The position numbers and the translations under genes are program-made. The notes beneath the pieces are model-generated. The model was not told where the DNA came from, ran no database searches, and worked only from the letters and a program-made list of their open reading frames with translations. Source: JAJZEO01 sp964477345 (lineage in GTDB: Bacteria > Chlamydiota > Chlamydiia > Chlamydiales > 2-12-FULL-49-11). Taken from it: DNA of 64,000 nt. The stretch is taken from assembly GCA_964477345.1 (NCBI GenBank), contig CAYZDL010000006.1, forward strand, positions 4,147 through 68,146, read 5' to 3'. Each line of letters starts with the position of its first letter. Position 1 is the stretch's first letter. Positions 26,438 to 35,908 of the stretch are shown here, one piece after another.

Positions 26438-27504
26438 GAGGGGTGAAAAAGGAAGTCTTCAGCTATTTTGCTCTAGGTGTTGTTCTCTTTTTCCTTCTCA
26501 ATTTGTCTGATGCGGCGATGCAGAACCTACGTGGGGTCTTTATCTTTGGCTCAAAATTGTATGCAGCGCGTGGGGTTTCGGATGAAGAGCTCGAGTTGAT
26601 GCAGCTCCGCATTGAAAATGAAGCCCTCAAGTCTCAAATTACCCAGGTAAGAGAGTGGCTCAAAGGTGAAGAAAGAATCGACACCTACCTAAAGCGCCTT
26701 ACTGAATGGCGCGACGACAAAGGGTTTGAAGGGTATTACAAAAGACGCATCCGTGACCTGACCGAAATGCTTGCTCTTGAGCTCCACTCGATTGAAGCTA
26801 AAGTGATCTTTCGCGATCCTGCATTTTGGAGTAGCGGCATTTGGATTAACCGGGGAGAGTCTGAAAATCGGCGCCTCGGAAGACGTATCATTGCAAAGAA
26901 TAGCCCCGTCATCGTAGGCGATTCTCTCGTGGGTATTGTCGAAGAGGTTGAAGAGAATCGATCCTACGTACGTCTTATTACCGATTCCCAACTAACGCCC
27001 GCCGTGCGCGCTGTCAGAGGTTTAGAAGCTAACAATCATCTCTATGACTTAGCTCAAGAACTTACCGAAGAGATCGAGCTTAGAGAAGATCTTGAAAAGA
27101 AAGAGATGGTTCTCACGACTTTAAAAATCTTCAAGGATCATTTGCTTGAAGGAAGAGAGACTCGTTATCTTGCTAAAGGGGAGTTACGTGGCTCAAGTTA
27201 TCCTGTTTGGAGAGAAAGGAGCAATGTCCTCAAAGGAATCGGCTTCAACTACGAATTTGCCGATGAAGAGGGACACCCAATGCGTCTTCATGAACAGTCT
27301 AGCAAGATGATTCTCAAAAAAGGGGATCTTCTTATGACCTCTGGTCTTGATGGAATTTTCCCCCGAGGTCTCTCGGTTGCTGTCGTCAAAAAAATCACCC
27401 CTTTAAAAGAAGGGAGTTTTTTTTACGAGCTAGAAGCTGCGGCGACATGCCCGACCCTCTCTGAGCTTAGCGTTGTCAGAATTTGTCCACCTTTATCATC
27501 ATAA
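26434..27504 (+). CDS. mreC: rod shape-determining protein MreC-like
   Basis: MreC is a bitopic inner-membrane protein that links MreB to periplasmic cell-wall synthesis. The 356 residues have one membrane span (8-30), a coiled coil (about 50-125, with LRIENEALKSQI), and then the paired beta barrels: GIWINRGE, KNSPVIVGDSLVGIVEEV and VRLITDSQLTPAVR are typical. It is longer than many MreC. Chlamydiae divide with MreB, and this gene sits beside tyrB as in Chlamydia. The GTG start overlaps tyrB by 4 bases. Its 3' end overlaps a convergent gene by 82 bases. Confidence 0.85.
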   Translation: MRGVKKEVFSYFALGVVLFFLLNLSDAAMQNLRGVFIFGSKLYAARGVSDEELELMQLRIENEALKSQITQVREWLKGEERIDTYLKRLTEWRDDKGFEGYYKRRIRDLTEMLALELHSIEAKVIFRDPAFWSSGIWINRGESENRRLGRRIIAKNSPVIVGDSLVGIVEEVEENRSYVRLITDSQLTPAVRAVRGLEANNHLYDLAQELTEEIELREDLEKKEMVLTTLKIFKDHLLEGRETRYLAKGELRGSSYPVWRERSNVLKGIGFNYEFADEEGHPMRLHEQSSKMILKKGDLLMTSGLDGIFPRGLSVAVVKKITPLKEGSFFYELEAAATCPTLSELSVVRICPPLSS

Positions 27505-28218
27505 AAAGGATTTTCACATGGCATTTGTAAAGTTAAAAAATGAGGATTCTTTTTAACGAGGGTTAACAAATCTAAAGCACTTTGGGCATTTAGAGTGCAA
27601 ATATGAGGGGCAAGGAATTCAAACACCTCTTTTTCTGATAAGAGCGTGTTATCGGGGTGCTTTAATAAGAGAGAAATCGGTGATTCCAAAGGTGATCTAT
27701 TCTCCTTGCCTTGGGCTATTTTAAGAAGAGCTTCAAGAGGCGTCCCTTCAAAAGCTACAATTTTACTTGTAACAACTACAGGAACGATTTTTCGTTTTCC
27801 ATTCGTTGAGACAACAGCAAAATTTAGATTCCCTTCTTTGAAAATGAGTCTTGGGTAGAAGTAATAGGTTTTCCCCCCTTCTACTCTAATCCCCTGTTTC
27901 TCTAGCGGGAATAGCAAACCGAATACTCTTATTGGTCTTGGAGAATAACTGTCGCGTTTTTTCGAAGATAAGAGCTAGACCAAGGGTACAGACAACGAGG
28001 ACCATCCCCAATAAACCCCTTAATCCCCGTTCACAGCATGAGAAAGGAGCCTCCCATTTTTTAATGATCCGATAAGTAGGCCCGTTATAGTCAGATATAG
28101 GTGCGCTTTCTCCATACCTATTGACTAGCCGGCCCTCACTATTAAATTTCTTTGCGGGGGTCCAATCATTTCCAATAGAGATATCGTTCATGTTATTAAT
28201 AATTTGAACTGAAGGCAT
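27423..28218 (-). pseudogene. frameshifted one-span membrane protein gene
   Basis: Two overlapping frames form one protein of about 260 residues. The first (from 28218) has a polar N-terminus, a Cys-rich juxtamembrane part and one span ending ALIFEKTRQLF, then SIRFAIP. The second continues LEKQGIRVEGG to the stop at 27423. The junction is a GGG run (27907-27909; CCC on the coding strand), where one base too many breaks the frame. A sequencing error, real decay or programmed slip are all possible. The 3' end overlaps mreC by 82 bases. A TATAAT (28237-28232) precedes the start. Function unknown. Confidence 0.6.
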
Positions 28219-28254
28219 AGCGTTCCTTATTATTATAGTTTTAACAATTATGAA

Positions 28255-29241
28255 CTAACTATTTAATAATGTCAAATTCCAGGCTAGGGAAGCCCGCTCT
28301 GTTCTCAAAATAGATAGGGAGGGTTGGGGCGAAGAAATTAATTCAATTAATTTTTTGACGCTTGGGGCCTTTACTCCACATTCATAGAGGGGGAGGTCAT
28401 CGTCAGTGAGGAAGAACATCGGCTTATCAAAATTGAGAAAATCATAGCCGATTGCTGATTCATCCCCAATGTAGCCGTCGACCTTTGAAAGGAGGGGATA
28501 AATGATAGGGAAGGTGTCAATCACCCGGATGTTCCTTCGAACTTGATCGAGGCTTTGAAAGTAGAGTGCGTGAGCCGGATGGATTTTTTCAATGAGGGGG
28601 TGAAGTTTGATAATCAGATTGATTTCATCTGGGATCGAGTTGATCAGAGATTTTGTATGTTTAAGGAACGAGTTATTGGACCAGGTTGGTGCATATAGGT
28701 AGGTTGGGTAGCTTTGGCTGAGGGGAGCAAAAATCTCTTCTTGGGTGATTGCGTCTTGAAAAGGGCGGTGGGCTTCGTAATATTTCCTTCTGAAGTTGCC
28801 TACAAATTCAATCTGGCCAATAGTGGCGATCGAACCAAACTCTCTGATCCTTTCGTATTGAAGACGGCCATATAAATAGGCAATGTCAGCGTGTTCGATG
28901 GAGCGCATTAGTGGATCGGTGAGTCCCTTGTCTGATTGTCCATGAGGGAGGAAGGCAAATTTTAGATGCGTCAATCCAAGCGATTGGGCAATGGCTCTAA
29001 GTTCGGCGGGGGCAGCTTTTGTAGAGAGGACGATTGTGTCTGTTATGGTGGCAGCTTCGACCAGGTCAAACGGTTTTTGGATGATAGGAACATCGGGGTA
29101 GTACCGCTTAGCCATCTCACCGATGATTCGATCTTCGATCCAAAGAGGGGATTTTTTCAACCAGGCAAAGGGGGCTAGGTGGTCAAGGTGATGGGGCATT
29201 AGACCGCTGAGGACGGGAAGAGGGAGATTAATCGAGGACAT
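28255..29241 (-). CDS. TagB/TagF-like (CDP-glycerol glycerophosphotransferase-type) GT-B protein, copy 2
   Basis: 328 residues from the ATG at 29241, chosen because the upstream paralogue begins at the same point of the alignment (a later LDHLAPF occurs in both). Motifs: FLPHGQSDKG, TYLYAPTW, LIIKLHP and DGYIGDESAIGYDFL. They match the CDP-glycerol glycerophosphotransferase superfamily, which makes teichoic-acid-like polymers in Gram-positives and other phosphate or sugar-linked glycans elsewhere. With no known teichoic acid in Chlamydiae the acceptor is unknown. No signal peptide; it should act at the inner face of the inner membrane. It overlaps its paralogue by 14 bases. Confidence 0.72.
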   Translation of the reverse strand: MSSINLPLPVLSGLMPHHLDHLAPFAWLKKSPLWIEDRIIGEMAKRYYPDVPIIQKPFDLVEAATITDTIVLSTKAAPAELRAIAQSLGLTHLKFAFLPHGQSDKGLTDPLMRSIEHADIAYLYGRLQYERIREFGSIATIGQIEFVGNFRRKYYEAHRPFQDAITQEEIFAPLSQSYPTYLYAPTWSNNSFLKHTKSLINSIPDEINLIIKLHPLIEKIHPAHALYFQSLDQVRRNIRVIDTFPIIYPLLSKVDGYIGDESAIGYDFLNFDKPMFFLTDDDLPLYECGVKAPSVKKLIELISSPQPSLSILRTERASLAWNLTLLNS

Positions 29242-30262
29242 GCGGCTCGTTCTCAAAATATTGATCGATGGTGCGCTCTACGAGGCTGGGGATGGCGTCA
29301 AGTAAAGGGGTTGGCTCAAATGCGTAATCGTTAAGAGATTGCCTTGCCTCAGAGAATAAATCAACGGTGTTTTCGATATGTTCGAAAAGATCTTGAGGAT
29401 CGATGGCGAGCCCTGTGTGGTGGATGGGTGTCTTATTTTTCGCAAAAAAATAGAGAGGCAAATTGTAGGATAAAAAATCGTAGGCGATTGAAGAGTGGTC
29501 TCCAATGTAGATTTCGGCATGATTTAGAATCGGATAGATCGACGGAAAATCGTCAACAAATTTGACATTTTCTTTGTCGTGAAATGCTTCCTTGAGGGCA
29601 ACTGCAAAGCCTGTGTAGAGGGTATTAGGATGAAATTTCACCATCAAGTTGTAATCATCGGGCAAAAGATTGATCAGTGTGTAGGTATTATCAGGAAGGT
29701 AAGGATCGCCCCAGCTAGGAGCGTATAAGAGAGTCATTTTAGCCGATCTTTTGAAAGTCGTGAATGGAGCGGCAACCTTGTCTAGAGCTCGTTTGTTACT
29801 TACATAATAGAGTTTTCTAAAATTCCCTAGAGTAGTTGTGTAACGGACCTTATCTAACACCCCATTTTTTTGAAGGGTATCTTTCATTTGCTTTCCGTAA
29901 ATCAACAAATGTTTTTCGGCAATGAGGACAGCTAAGTTGTCTTTGTCAGAATTTCCGTGCGGAAGCCATGAGAAAAGAAGTTTTTTCTTAGTTTGGTGTT
30001 CAACGATTGAAAAAATTGGTTCAAGTAGTTGAGTCGGCAAGCAGGAAAAAATCACTTCTACATCGGGGATTAAGGTCTCGGGGAGATCATTTAGGGATAT
30101 CCGCTTTGTTTCAAGTTTAGGGTAAATTTGATTGGCCAAAGATTGAATATCGATATCAGTAAAGACAAGGGGGATTCCCAAAATTGAGCAAAAGGGGGCA
30201 ATATGGTCTAAGTGATGAAGATCAGAGCCATAGAGAAGACCACATGCACGGTACTTAAACAT
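29228..30262 (-). CDS. TagB/TagF-like GT-B protein, copy 1
   Basis: A 344-residue paralogue of the downstream gene, with the same order of motifs: FSWLPHGNSDKD, LLYAPSW, LMVKFHPNT and EIYIGDHSSIAYDFL. The two are a tandem duplication that has diverged, so they may transfer two different units or act on two acceptors. The order is the 124-residue coiled-coil gene (2 bases upstream), copy 1, copy 2. No sugar nucleotide genes are next to it. The family call rests on the phosphate-binding and catalytic motifs; the substrate is not known. Confidence 0.72.
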   Translation of the reverse strand: MFKYRACGLLYGSDLHHLDHIAPFCSILGIPLVFTDIDIQSLANQIYPKLETKRISLNDLPETLIPDVEVIFSCLPTQLLEPIFSIVEHQTKKKLLFSWLPHGNSDKDNLAVLIAEKHLLIYGKQMKDTLQKNGVLDKVRYTTTLGNFRKLYYVSNKRALDKVAAPFTTFKRSAKMTLLYAPSWGDPYLPDNTYTLINLLPDDYNLMVKFHPNTLYTGFAVALKEAFHDKENVKFVDDFPSIYPILNHAEIYIGDHSSIAYDFLSYNLPLYFFAKNKTPIHHTGLAIDPQDLFEHIENTVDLFSEARQSLNDYAFEPTPLLDAIPSLVERTIDQYFENEPHVLD

Positions 30263-30264
30263 AG

Positions 30265-30639
30265 TTAAGACTCACTATCCCCCTCCAATAAAACCCTTTT
30301 TTGAGGCTTTGCCGGTTCAGGCATCAGTGAGGGGAAAGAGGGAGATTGAAAAAGTTGCCTGTTGGTTTTACTCAGTTCTCTGATTTTTCTCTCAAGACTT
30401 TCTTGCTGTTCTAAAAGAGTGGCTTGTTGCACCTCATCGTCGTCTTCGTTACAAACCTCTTTTTTCATTTTTATCTTCAAGGAGCGGATTTTTTTCTTCA
30501 AATCGCCCTGAGTGATTTGAAACGAGTAGGCAAGTTTCGTATCTCCTGATAGGAGAACCTTTTCCTCTAAAATAAGAGTTGCTAAAAGCTCTCTCAAGAT
30601 GAAAACGAGCTCAGTTAATAGGCTTTCTACATGACTCAT
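30265..30639 (-). CDS. small coiled-coil protein upstream of the TagB/F-like pair
   Basis: A 124-residue, helical, soluble protein. Residues 4-45 form an amphipathic helix (LLTELVFILRELLATLILEE) and 48-95 a charged coiled coil; the tail is rich in Pro, Ser and Lys. The first helix resembles FlgN-type chaperones in its leucine pattern, but this is weak. The stop is 2 bases before the first TagB/F-like gene, so the three are probably one transcript. I do not recognise the family. Confidence 0.5.
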   Translation of the reverse strand: MSHVESLLTELVFILRELLATLILEEKVLLSGDTKLAYSFQITQGDLKKKIRSLKIKMKKEVCNEDDDEVQQATLLEQQESLERKIRELSKTNRQLFQSPSFPSLMPEPAKPQKRVLLEGDSES

Positions 30640-30741
30640 ATGATTACTAATATCTCCCCTTCGGAATAAAGAGAAAGGATAAAAAGGGGATGGGTAAAAA
30701 GTGGTTGATTTTCAGGCCTTCCCTTGGCACAATTTTTTCTT

Positions 30742-31788
30742 ATGATTGAAATTGCTCAATGGTTTGAAAAAAACAGAAAGATTTACCCGTGGAGGCTTAA
30801 CCGAACTCCCTATTCTACCTGGGTTTCTGAAGTGATGCTACAACAAACGCGCGCTGAAGTAGTCATTCCTTACTTTGAGCGTTGGATGCGAAGGTTTTCT
30901 ACAGTCTCCTTACTAAGTCAGGCTAGCCTGGAAGAGGTGATCTCTTTGTGGGAAGGGCTCGGGTATTATTCGAGAGCTAGAAATCTTCTTTCTGGTGCAA
31001 AACAAGTGGTGGAACAATTTGGGGGAAATCTCCCCAACACCTTTGAACCTCTCTTAAAAATTAAAGGGATAGGAAGATACACCGCGGGGGCGATACTCTC
31101 GTTTGGTTTTAATCAACGCTCCGCATTTGTCGATGGGAACATTGCTCGCGTAATAGCAAGGGTGACAGTTTTCGAGGAGTGTATCATCAAATCACAAAGA
31201 AAGATCGAAGCATTGGTCGACGAGAAACTCCCTGTTACAAATGCCCCTCTGATCATGGAAGGGTTGATCGAGCTGGGGCAAACGATTTGTAAAAAAAAGC
31301 CCCGTTGCGAAATATGTCCGATCCAACAAGATTGCCTTGCCTTTCACCAAGGGAGGCAAGATGAGCTTCCCCTTCGACTTAAAAAGGAACAAATCACCCC
31401 CCTTCAACGGCAGGTTGCTGTGATCATGTGTAACGGTTACACACTTCTCAGAAAGAACGGAAAAGGGAAAATCATGGCCGATCTTTGGGAGTTTCCCTTT
31501 GTCGAGTGTAACGAGGATTCAACGATTGCGAATCTGATTGCCTATTTTCCACTCAAGTTAAAATTGGAAACGATTTTTCCCGTTGTGGTGCATCACTTTA
31601 CAAGGTATAAGGCGACACTGACCCCCTATCTGTTTCGAACCGGGCAAAAAAAGGATCTAGAAGGGCTTCAGTGGGTTTCTGATGAAGAAATACGGCGACT
31701 ACCCTTTTCCTCCGGCCATAGAAAAATCAAAGACCGCCTTATAGATCTTTCTTCTTCGCGTCTTGACGTCTTGGCCCCTTTGCGTTAA
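30742..31788 (+). CDS. mutY: A/G-specific adenine DNA glycosylase
   Basis: MutY removes adenine opposite 8-oxoguanine. I start at ATG 30742 (348 residues); a TTG 18 bases upstream is possible. Motifs: PWR near the N-terminus, SEVMLQQTR with the catalytic Glu, the helix-hairpin-helix LLKIKGIGRYTAGAI, FVDGNIARV with the catalytic Asp, and the four-Cys iron-sulphur loop in CKKKPRCEICPIQQDC. The C-terminal NUDIX-like domain, which checks the 8-oxoG, ends the protein and shows LWEFPFVE. The length is normal. No partners are next to it. Confidence 0.95.
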   Translation: MIEIAQWFEKNRKIYPWRLNRTPYSTWVSEVMLQQTRAEVVIPYFERWMRRFSTVSLLSQASLEEVISLWEGLGYYSRARNLLSGAKQVVEQFGGNLPNTFEPLLKIKGIGRYTAGAILSFGFNQRSAFVDGNIARVIARVTVFEECIIKSQRKIEALVDEKLPVTNAPLIMEGLIELGQTICKKKPRCEICPIQQDCLAFHQGRQDELPLRLKKEQITPLQRQVAVIMCNGYTLLRKNGKGKIMADLWEFPFVECNEDSTIANLIAYFPLKLKLETIFPVVVHHFTRYKATLTPYLFRTGQKKDLEGLQWVSDEEIRRLPFSSGHRKIKDRLIDLSSSRLDVLAPLR

Positions 31789-31829
31789 AGCTTTTTTGCA
31801 ACTTAAGATTGATATGAAACTAACTTCTG

Positions 31830-32498
31830 ATGGCGGTAACTGGTTTTTTTAAATCTGATGTTGCTGAAAAGGGCTCCCATCCGTATGGTGAGCTTATGAC
31901 GATAGAAAACTTTTGGCAAAGCGAAGGGTTAGAGCACATTCATCCTCAAGGATTTGGTCAATTTCCCGAAGGGTTTGACGTGTGCGATCAAATCAAAGAA
32001 ATTGTAAGGGAGATTCCCCATACGAGAGTGATTGATTTTGGCTGTGGATACGGAAGGTTATGTGAAGGCTTTGAAGCTGAAAAGTACTTAGGGATAGATA
32101 TTAACACAGCTGCGATCGAAGAGGCTAAGAAAAAATTTTCGGGATACCAATTCGAAATTGCTAAAGAAGGAGTTAAAGGGGCAGACCTTTTTTTTGCCTA
32201 CACTGTCTTTTTACATCTGAATGATTCTGAAGTCGATGAAGTTTTAAGGAGGATGCGATGCAAATGGTTAGTTGTTGCCGAAATCCTTGGAAGAGAGTGG
32301 CGGCGTGACGGTTTACCGCCCGTCTATAATCGTGATTTAGAGGAATATGTCAAACTGATGCGTGCTCACGATTTGATCCTCCATCGTCATACGAGAAAAC
32401 CTTATATGAGGTATGCTACATCCCCTTGGTATCAAGGGAAAAACACCGATATTTCATTCCTGGTTTTTAAAAAATGTCTGAGAAATCCACTCGTTTAG
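31830..32498 (+). CDS. SAM-dependent methyltransferase-like protein
   Basis: 222 residues. VIDFGCGYGRL is motif I for S-adenosylmethionine binding, YLGIDINTAAIEEA is motif II with the acidic ribose-binding residue, and FFAYTVFLHLNDSE fits motif IV. These give a class I fold. There is no signal peptide or membrane span. The target (small molecule, lipid or protein) is not shown. Its 3' end overlaps the copper ATPase gene by 25 bases, so translation may be coupled, but no functional link is evident. Confidence 0.75.
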   Translation: MAVTGFFKSDVAEKGSHPYGELMTIENFWQSEGLEHIHPQGFGQFPEGFDVCDQIKEIVREIPHTRVIDFGCGYGRLCEGFEAEKYLGIDINTAAIEEAKKKFSGYQFEIAKEGVKGADLFFAYTVFLHLNDSEVDEVLRRMRCKWLVVAEILGREWRRDGLPPVYNRDLEEYVKLMRAHDLILHRHTRKPYMRYATSPWYQGKNTDISFLVFKKCLRNPLV

Positions 32499-34543
32499 TC
32501 ATCGAGAACATCAGTTGCTCAAGTTGCAAGGAGCATATTGAAGGGGTATTGAAAAAAATGCCTGGGGTGATTTCTATTCAAGTGAATGTGATTACTTCTG
32601 AAGCTTTACTAGTCTACGATCCCAACGATATTTCAATAAAGGAGATATTGGCCCGCCTAAAACAGATTCGGTATCCGAGCACGGAAAAGAAGGTGGAGCA
32701 GGAATCGACGGTGAATCTCCTATTTTTATATCTCAAAGTTTTGATTTGTACACTTTTAGCTTCGACTCTGTTTGTCGTCGATATGTCACACATGTTATGG
32801 GGCAGTCAGATGATGCCTCCTCTTTACCAATGGATTTTGGCCTCGGTTGTCCAGATTTATGGAGGGTGGGGTTTTTATCATCAAACAATCAAATCATTAT
32901 ATAGTCGAGTCATTGGGATGGATGCTTTGGTTGTCTTGGGGACAACAGCAGCCTATCTATTTAGTACGATCTCTTGGTTAGTTGATTTTGACGCAGAACT
33001 TTACTTTGAAACAGGAAGTGTGATCATCGCTCTAGTTTTGTGGGGAAGATTGCTTGAAATGAAGGCAAAATCAAGGGCTAAAAAAGGGATGAGGGCTCTT
33101 GTTTCACTTCAATCTACGACAGCGCGCAGAATTGAAAATGGAGCTGATCAATTAGTACCTATCGATAAAATTGCTGTTAACGATCTGGTTGCAGTCAGTC
33201 CTGGTGAAAGAATCCCTGTCGATGGGACGATCATACAGGGCCATACGAGTATTGATGAATCGATGATCACCGGAGAGTCGCTTCTTGTTCACAAGCAGGT
33301 GGGGGATCAGGTAGTAGGGGGGAGTCTGAACTATGAAGGGGCTCTTTTAATCAAGTGTAGTAAAGTAGGCACAGAGGCCTTATTAGGAAGGATGATCGCC
33401 CTCGTTGAAAAAGCGCAATCTTCTAAACCCAAGATTCAAAGAATCGTCGATAAAATTGCTGCAATTTTTGTTCCGATTGTGATGGCCATTGCTGTTTGTG
33501 CATTTATTCTTGGTTGGTATCACCATTCATTCCAAACCGCTATGATCAATATGGTCTCTACCCTAGTCATTGCTTGCCCATGTGCCTTTGGTTTAGCAGT
33601 TCCTGCAGTAGTTGTAGTTTGCGCAGCAAGAGCTGCAAAAAAAGGAATTATCATTAAAGATTTCAAAGATCTTGAGCTTGTGGGGAAAGTCAAAACGATC
33701 ATTTTCGATAAGACAGGGACGATCACAGAAGGGAAGATGAAAATCGTAGAAACCCCTCAAGATCCGCGAGTTGTAGAGATTGCAAAGTGTTTGGCTAGAT
33801 ACTCATCTCACCCCCTCTCAAAAGCGATAGGAAAGAACAACATTCCGGCAAAAGAAGCCAAAGAAGAGTTTGGTCGAGGTGTCGTTGGAAAGATCAATGA
33901 TAAGAGGGTCTACCTTGGATCTGAGGTTTTTTTAAGAGAGATGGGAGTTAAGATCGATAGGGAAATCCCGTGTAAAACGGTCGTCCTTATCGGAGAAGAA
34001 GACCAATTAATTGGTCTTTATGCATTTGAAGATACTGTGCGGGATGATGCCGAATTTGCAATCTTTGAATTACGAAAACGGAATATTAAGTTAACTCTGC
34101 TAAGTGGTGATAAAAAAGAGGTAGTTGAGTCATTAGGTTCGGCTCTTCACTTTGATGAATCGTTAGGTGGAGTCTCCCCCGAAGGGAAGGCAAATTATGT
34201 CGAAGAGACCAAAGAATTATGTGCTGTGGTGGGTGATGGAGTCAATGATGCCCTAGCTTTAGCAAAAGCCGATGTTTCTATTGCTATGGGATCAGGTAGT
34301 GATGTGGCGATGGAAACGGCGAATATTGGGATTATGCAGACAAGGATGGCCTCAATTGTTGATTTAGTTGATCTTGGGCGAACTGTAAGGAAAAGGATCA
34401 TGCAAAATATCTTTTTTTCGTTTGCCTACAATATTGGGGCACTCCCCCTGGCGGCCTTTGGTTTAATCAATCCAATGATCGCAGCTTTAGCGATGTCAGC
34501 AAGCTCGATCCTCGTCGTATCGAATGCTCTAAGAAAATATTGA
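32474..34543 (+). CDS. copA: copper-exporting P1B-type ATPase
   Basis: CopA uses ATP to move Cu(I) out of the cytoplasm. The 689 residues have one N-terminal HMA domain with CSSC (15-18), eight membrane spans, TGES in the actuator loop, the membrane CPC in ACPCAFGLAVP, the phosphorylated Asp in DKTGTITEG, HP in SSHPLSKA, GDGVNDALAL, and YNIGALPLAA and MSASS in the last spans, the pattern of Cu(I) pumps. No copper chaperone or regulator is near. In an intracellular bacterium it may protect against copper in the host vacuole. Confidence 0.93.
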   Translation: MSEKSTRLVIENISCSSCKEHIEGVLKKMPGVISIQVNVITSEALLVYDPNDISIKEILARLKQIRYPSTEKKVEQESTVNLLFLYLKVLICTLLASTLFVVDMSHMLWGSQMMPPLYQWILASVVQIYGGWGFYHQTIKSLYSRVIGMDALVVLGTTAAYLFSTISWLVDFDAELYFETGSVIIALVLWGRLLEMKAKSRAKKGMRALVSLQSTTARRIENGADQLVPIDKIAVNDLVAVSPGERIPVDGTIIQGHTSIDESMITGESLLVHKQVGDQVVGGSLNYEGALLIKCSKVGTEALLGRMIALVEKAQSSKPKIQRIVDKIAAIFVPIVMAIAVCAFILGWYHHSFQTAMINMVSTLVIACPCAFGLAVPAVVVVCAARAAKKGIIIKDFKDLELVGKVKTIIFDKTGTITEGKMKIVETPQDPRVVEIAKCLARYSSHPLSKAIGKNNIPAKEAKEEFGRGVVGKINDKRVYLGSEVFLREMGVKIDREIPCKTVVLIGEEDQLIGLYAFEDTVRDDAEFAIFELRKRNIKLTLLSGDKKEVVESLGSALHFDESLGGVSPEGKANYVEETKELCAVVGDGVNDALALAKADVSIAMGSGSDVAMETANIGIMQTRMASIVDLVDLGRTVRKRIMQNIFFSFAYNIGALPLAAFGLINPMIAALAMSASSILVVSNALRKY

Positions 34544-34602
34544 TTCAATTTTCGAATGACTATACAATTGCCTACAACCCAATGTAATCCCGAGGCAATC
34601 AT

Positions 34603-35292
34603 ATGCAGATCAAGTTTCCTACAGAGGAAGAAGTTGTCGCCGATGAGGCATTCATCCAAAAGGTGTTACGCAACAAATTTTCGGTTTTTGGAGGTATAGT
34701 CTTTTTTCTTGCATTGGCATTGGCTGTGTCAGGAGGAGGAAGCAAAAGGATGAAAAGGGAGAGGGATTTCTTCTCTTTGTCTCATTCGCAAGCCCTCCTG
34801 AAAAAGGGGAGTGAAGATTTCAATGAATCTAAACTGCTTAAGCTGCTGAAGGAGCACCCTGAAGCCGAGGGAGACTTTTCCTATTTATTGAGAGACGACA
34901 AAGTTGTAGAGGGAAAACTCGAGGAAGCGGGGCTGTATGAGGAAGGAATTATTTCAAGACTCTCTTACATTCACCCCTATTACTTAGAGTTTATGAGGGT
35001 AGCTCATCTCATGGAAGAGGGAGAGCAGAATACAACATTTGAGGCTCTCGGTCAGCTAAAAAGTAAGATAGAAAAAGAAGGGATCGACCAATTTCCGAGG
35101 CTTTATTCCTTTGTGCTTTCTCGCTACTGTTACCTTTTAGAACAAAAAGGGCAGAGGGAAGAGAAAACAGTGATCCAACAACTCCTTACTGATCTATTGA
35201 ATAAGGAAAACAGCTCTTTAGGAAGGAAAGGACAGGAGGATCTTCAAAAATACGTAGGGAAGGATCCTCTTTTTGCCAAAGTCTTCAATTAG
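34603..35292 (+). CDS. bitopic membrane protein with helical C-terminal domain
   Basis: 229 residues: a short cytoplasmic segment, one span at about 25-45 ending in a basic anchor (GGGSKRMKRERD), and a helical C-terminal domain of about 180 residues that is charged and rich in Leu and Glu. The helix pairs resemble TPR-like domains, but no clear repeat is seen. It is alone on the plus strand, with the next gene convergent. I do not recognise it. Confidence 0.5.
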   Translation: MQIKFPTEEEVVADEAFIQKVLRNKFSVFGGIVFFLALALAVSGGGSKRMKRERDFFSLSHSQALLKKGSEDFNESKLLKLLKEHPEAEGDFSYLLRDDKVVEGKLEEAGLYEEGIISRLSYIHPYYLEFMRVAHLMEEGEQNTTFEALGQLKSKIEKEGIDQFPRLYSFVLSRYCYLLEQKGQREEKTVIQQLLTDLLNKENSSLGRKGQEDLQKYVGKDPLFAKVFN

Positions 35293-35298
35293 ATAATT

Positions 35299-35703
35299 TT
35301 AAAGATCTGAGTCAGGTTTATGTGAACGGGCATCTACAGCAATTGTTTTACCTGCAATCAAACCGACGAGCGCAAAAATAAAAGGGGGAATGAAAACTCC
35401 GATTAAGCAAGCAACGACCCCAACTAAGATCGCAGTGATCATCTCTTTACAGATAAATCTCATTGATTGTGAAGCGACTTTGTGTGTCGATTTGGGAACC
35501 AAGACCCCAACGATGGCAAAGATCATACAGAGTAAGACGGACCAAACCATCATCGCCCCACCCCAAACAAGAGCAAAGATTGCTGTTAGGATGAAAATTA
35601 CGCACAGTGCTATTTCAAGACCGTATTTTTTCATCTTTCCCTCTAATTCACCCACGGTAAACCCCCCTTTGGATTTATCCTCTTGATCATTGCTCATAGT
35701 CAC
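35299..35703 (-). CDS. small multi-span membrane protein of unknown function
   Basis: 134 residues with a polar N-terminus (about 30 residues, acidic and basic), then four hydrophobic spans (about 30-47, 50-68, 88-104 and 106-122) and a short polar tail. Between spans two and three a conserved-looking basic stretch (KSTHKVASQ) carries a Ser-Gln-Ser. It ends 7 bases from the stop of the plus-strand 34603 gene. A similar protein probably exists in other Chlamydiae, but I cannot name it. Confidence 0.5.
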   Translation of the reverse strand: MTMSNDQEDKSKGGFTVGELEGKMKKYGLEIALCVIFILTAIFALVWGGAMMVWSVLLCMIFAIVGVLVPKSTHKVASQSMRFICKEMITAILVGVVACLIGVFIPPFIFALVGLIAGKTIAVDARSHKPDSDL

Positions 35704-35865
35704 CCCTCTTCTTTAGCATTGCCCCTTGAAGATATACCTGAACTTATTCGTAGCAAGATTTTTTTTCAACTCTTTCTCTATCTATTTTTTTACATCGGAT
35801 AACCATTTTACACACAGCGATTTGTAAGCTTTCTTCTAACTTATAATAAAACCCGTTCTTCATCC

Positions 35866-35895
35866 TTGCATTCATGATATTTTTTAAGGTATGAT
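35866..35895 (+). promoter_or_regulatory. candidate promoter of the type II secretion operon
   Basis: TTGCAT at 35866-35871 and TATGAT at 35890-35895 are 18 bases apart. They predict transcription from near 35902, just before the inverted repeat at 35909-35971. The -35 match is partial. Confidence 0.45.
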
Positions 35896-35908
35896 GCCCC
35901 TACCCTAA

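Noticed and set aside
31425..31440. GTGTAACGGTTACAC, a 15-base near-perfect palindrome.
   Set aside because: It lies within mutY coding sequence and no gene start is near. It is probably coincidental.
35842..35847. A TATAAT upstream of the type II operon.
   Set aside because: It is over 100 bases from the start codon and has no -35 partner. The TATGAT at 35890 fits better.
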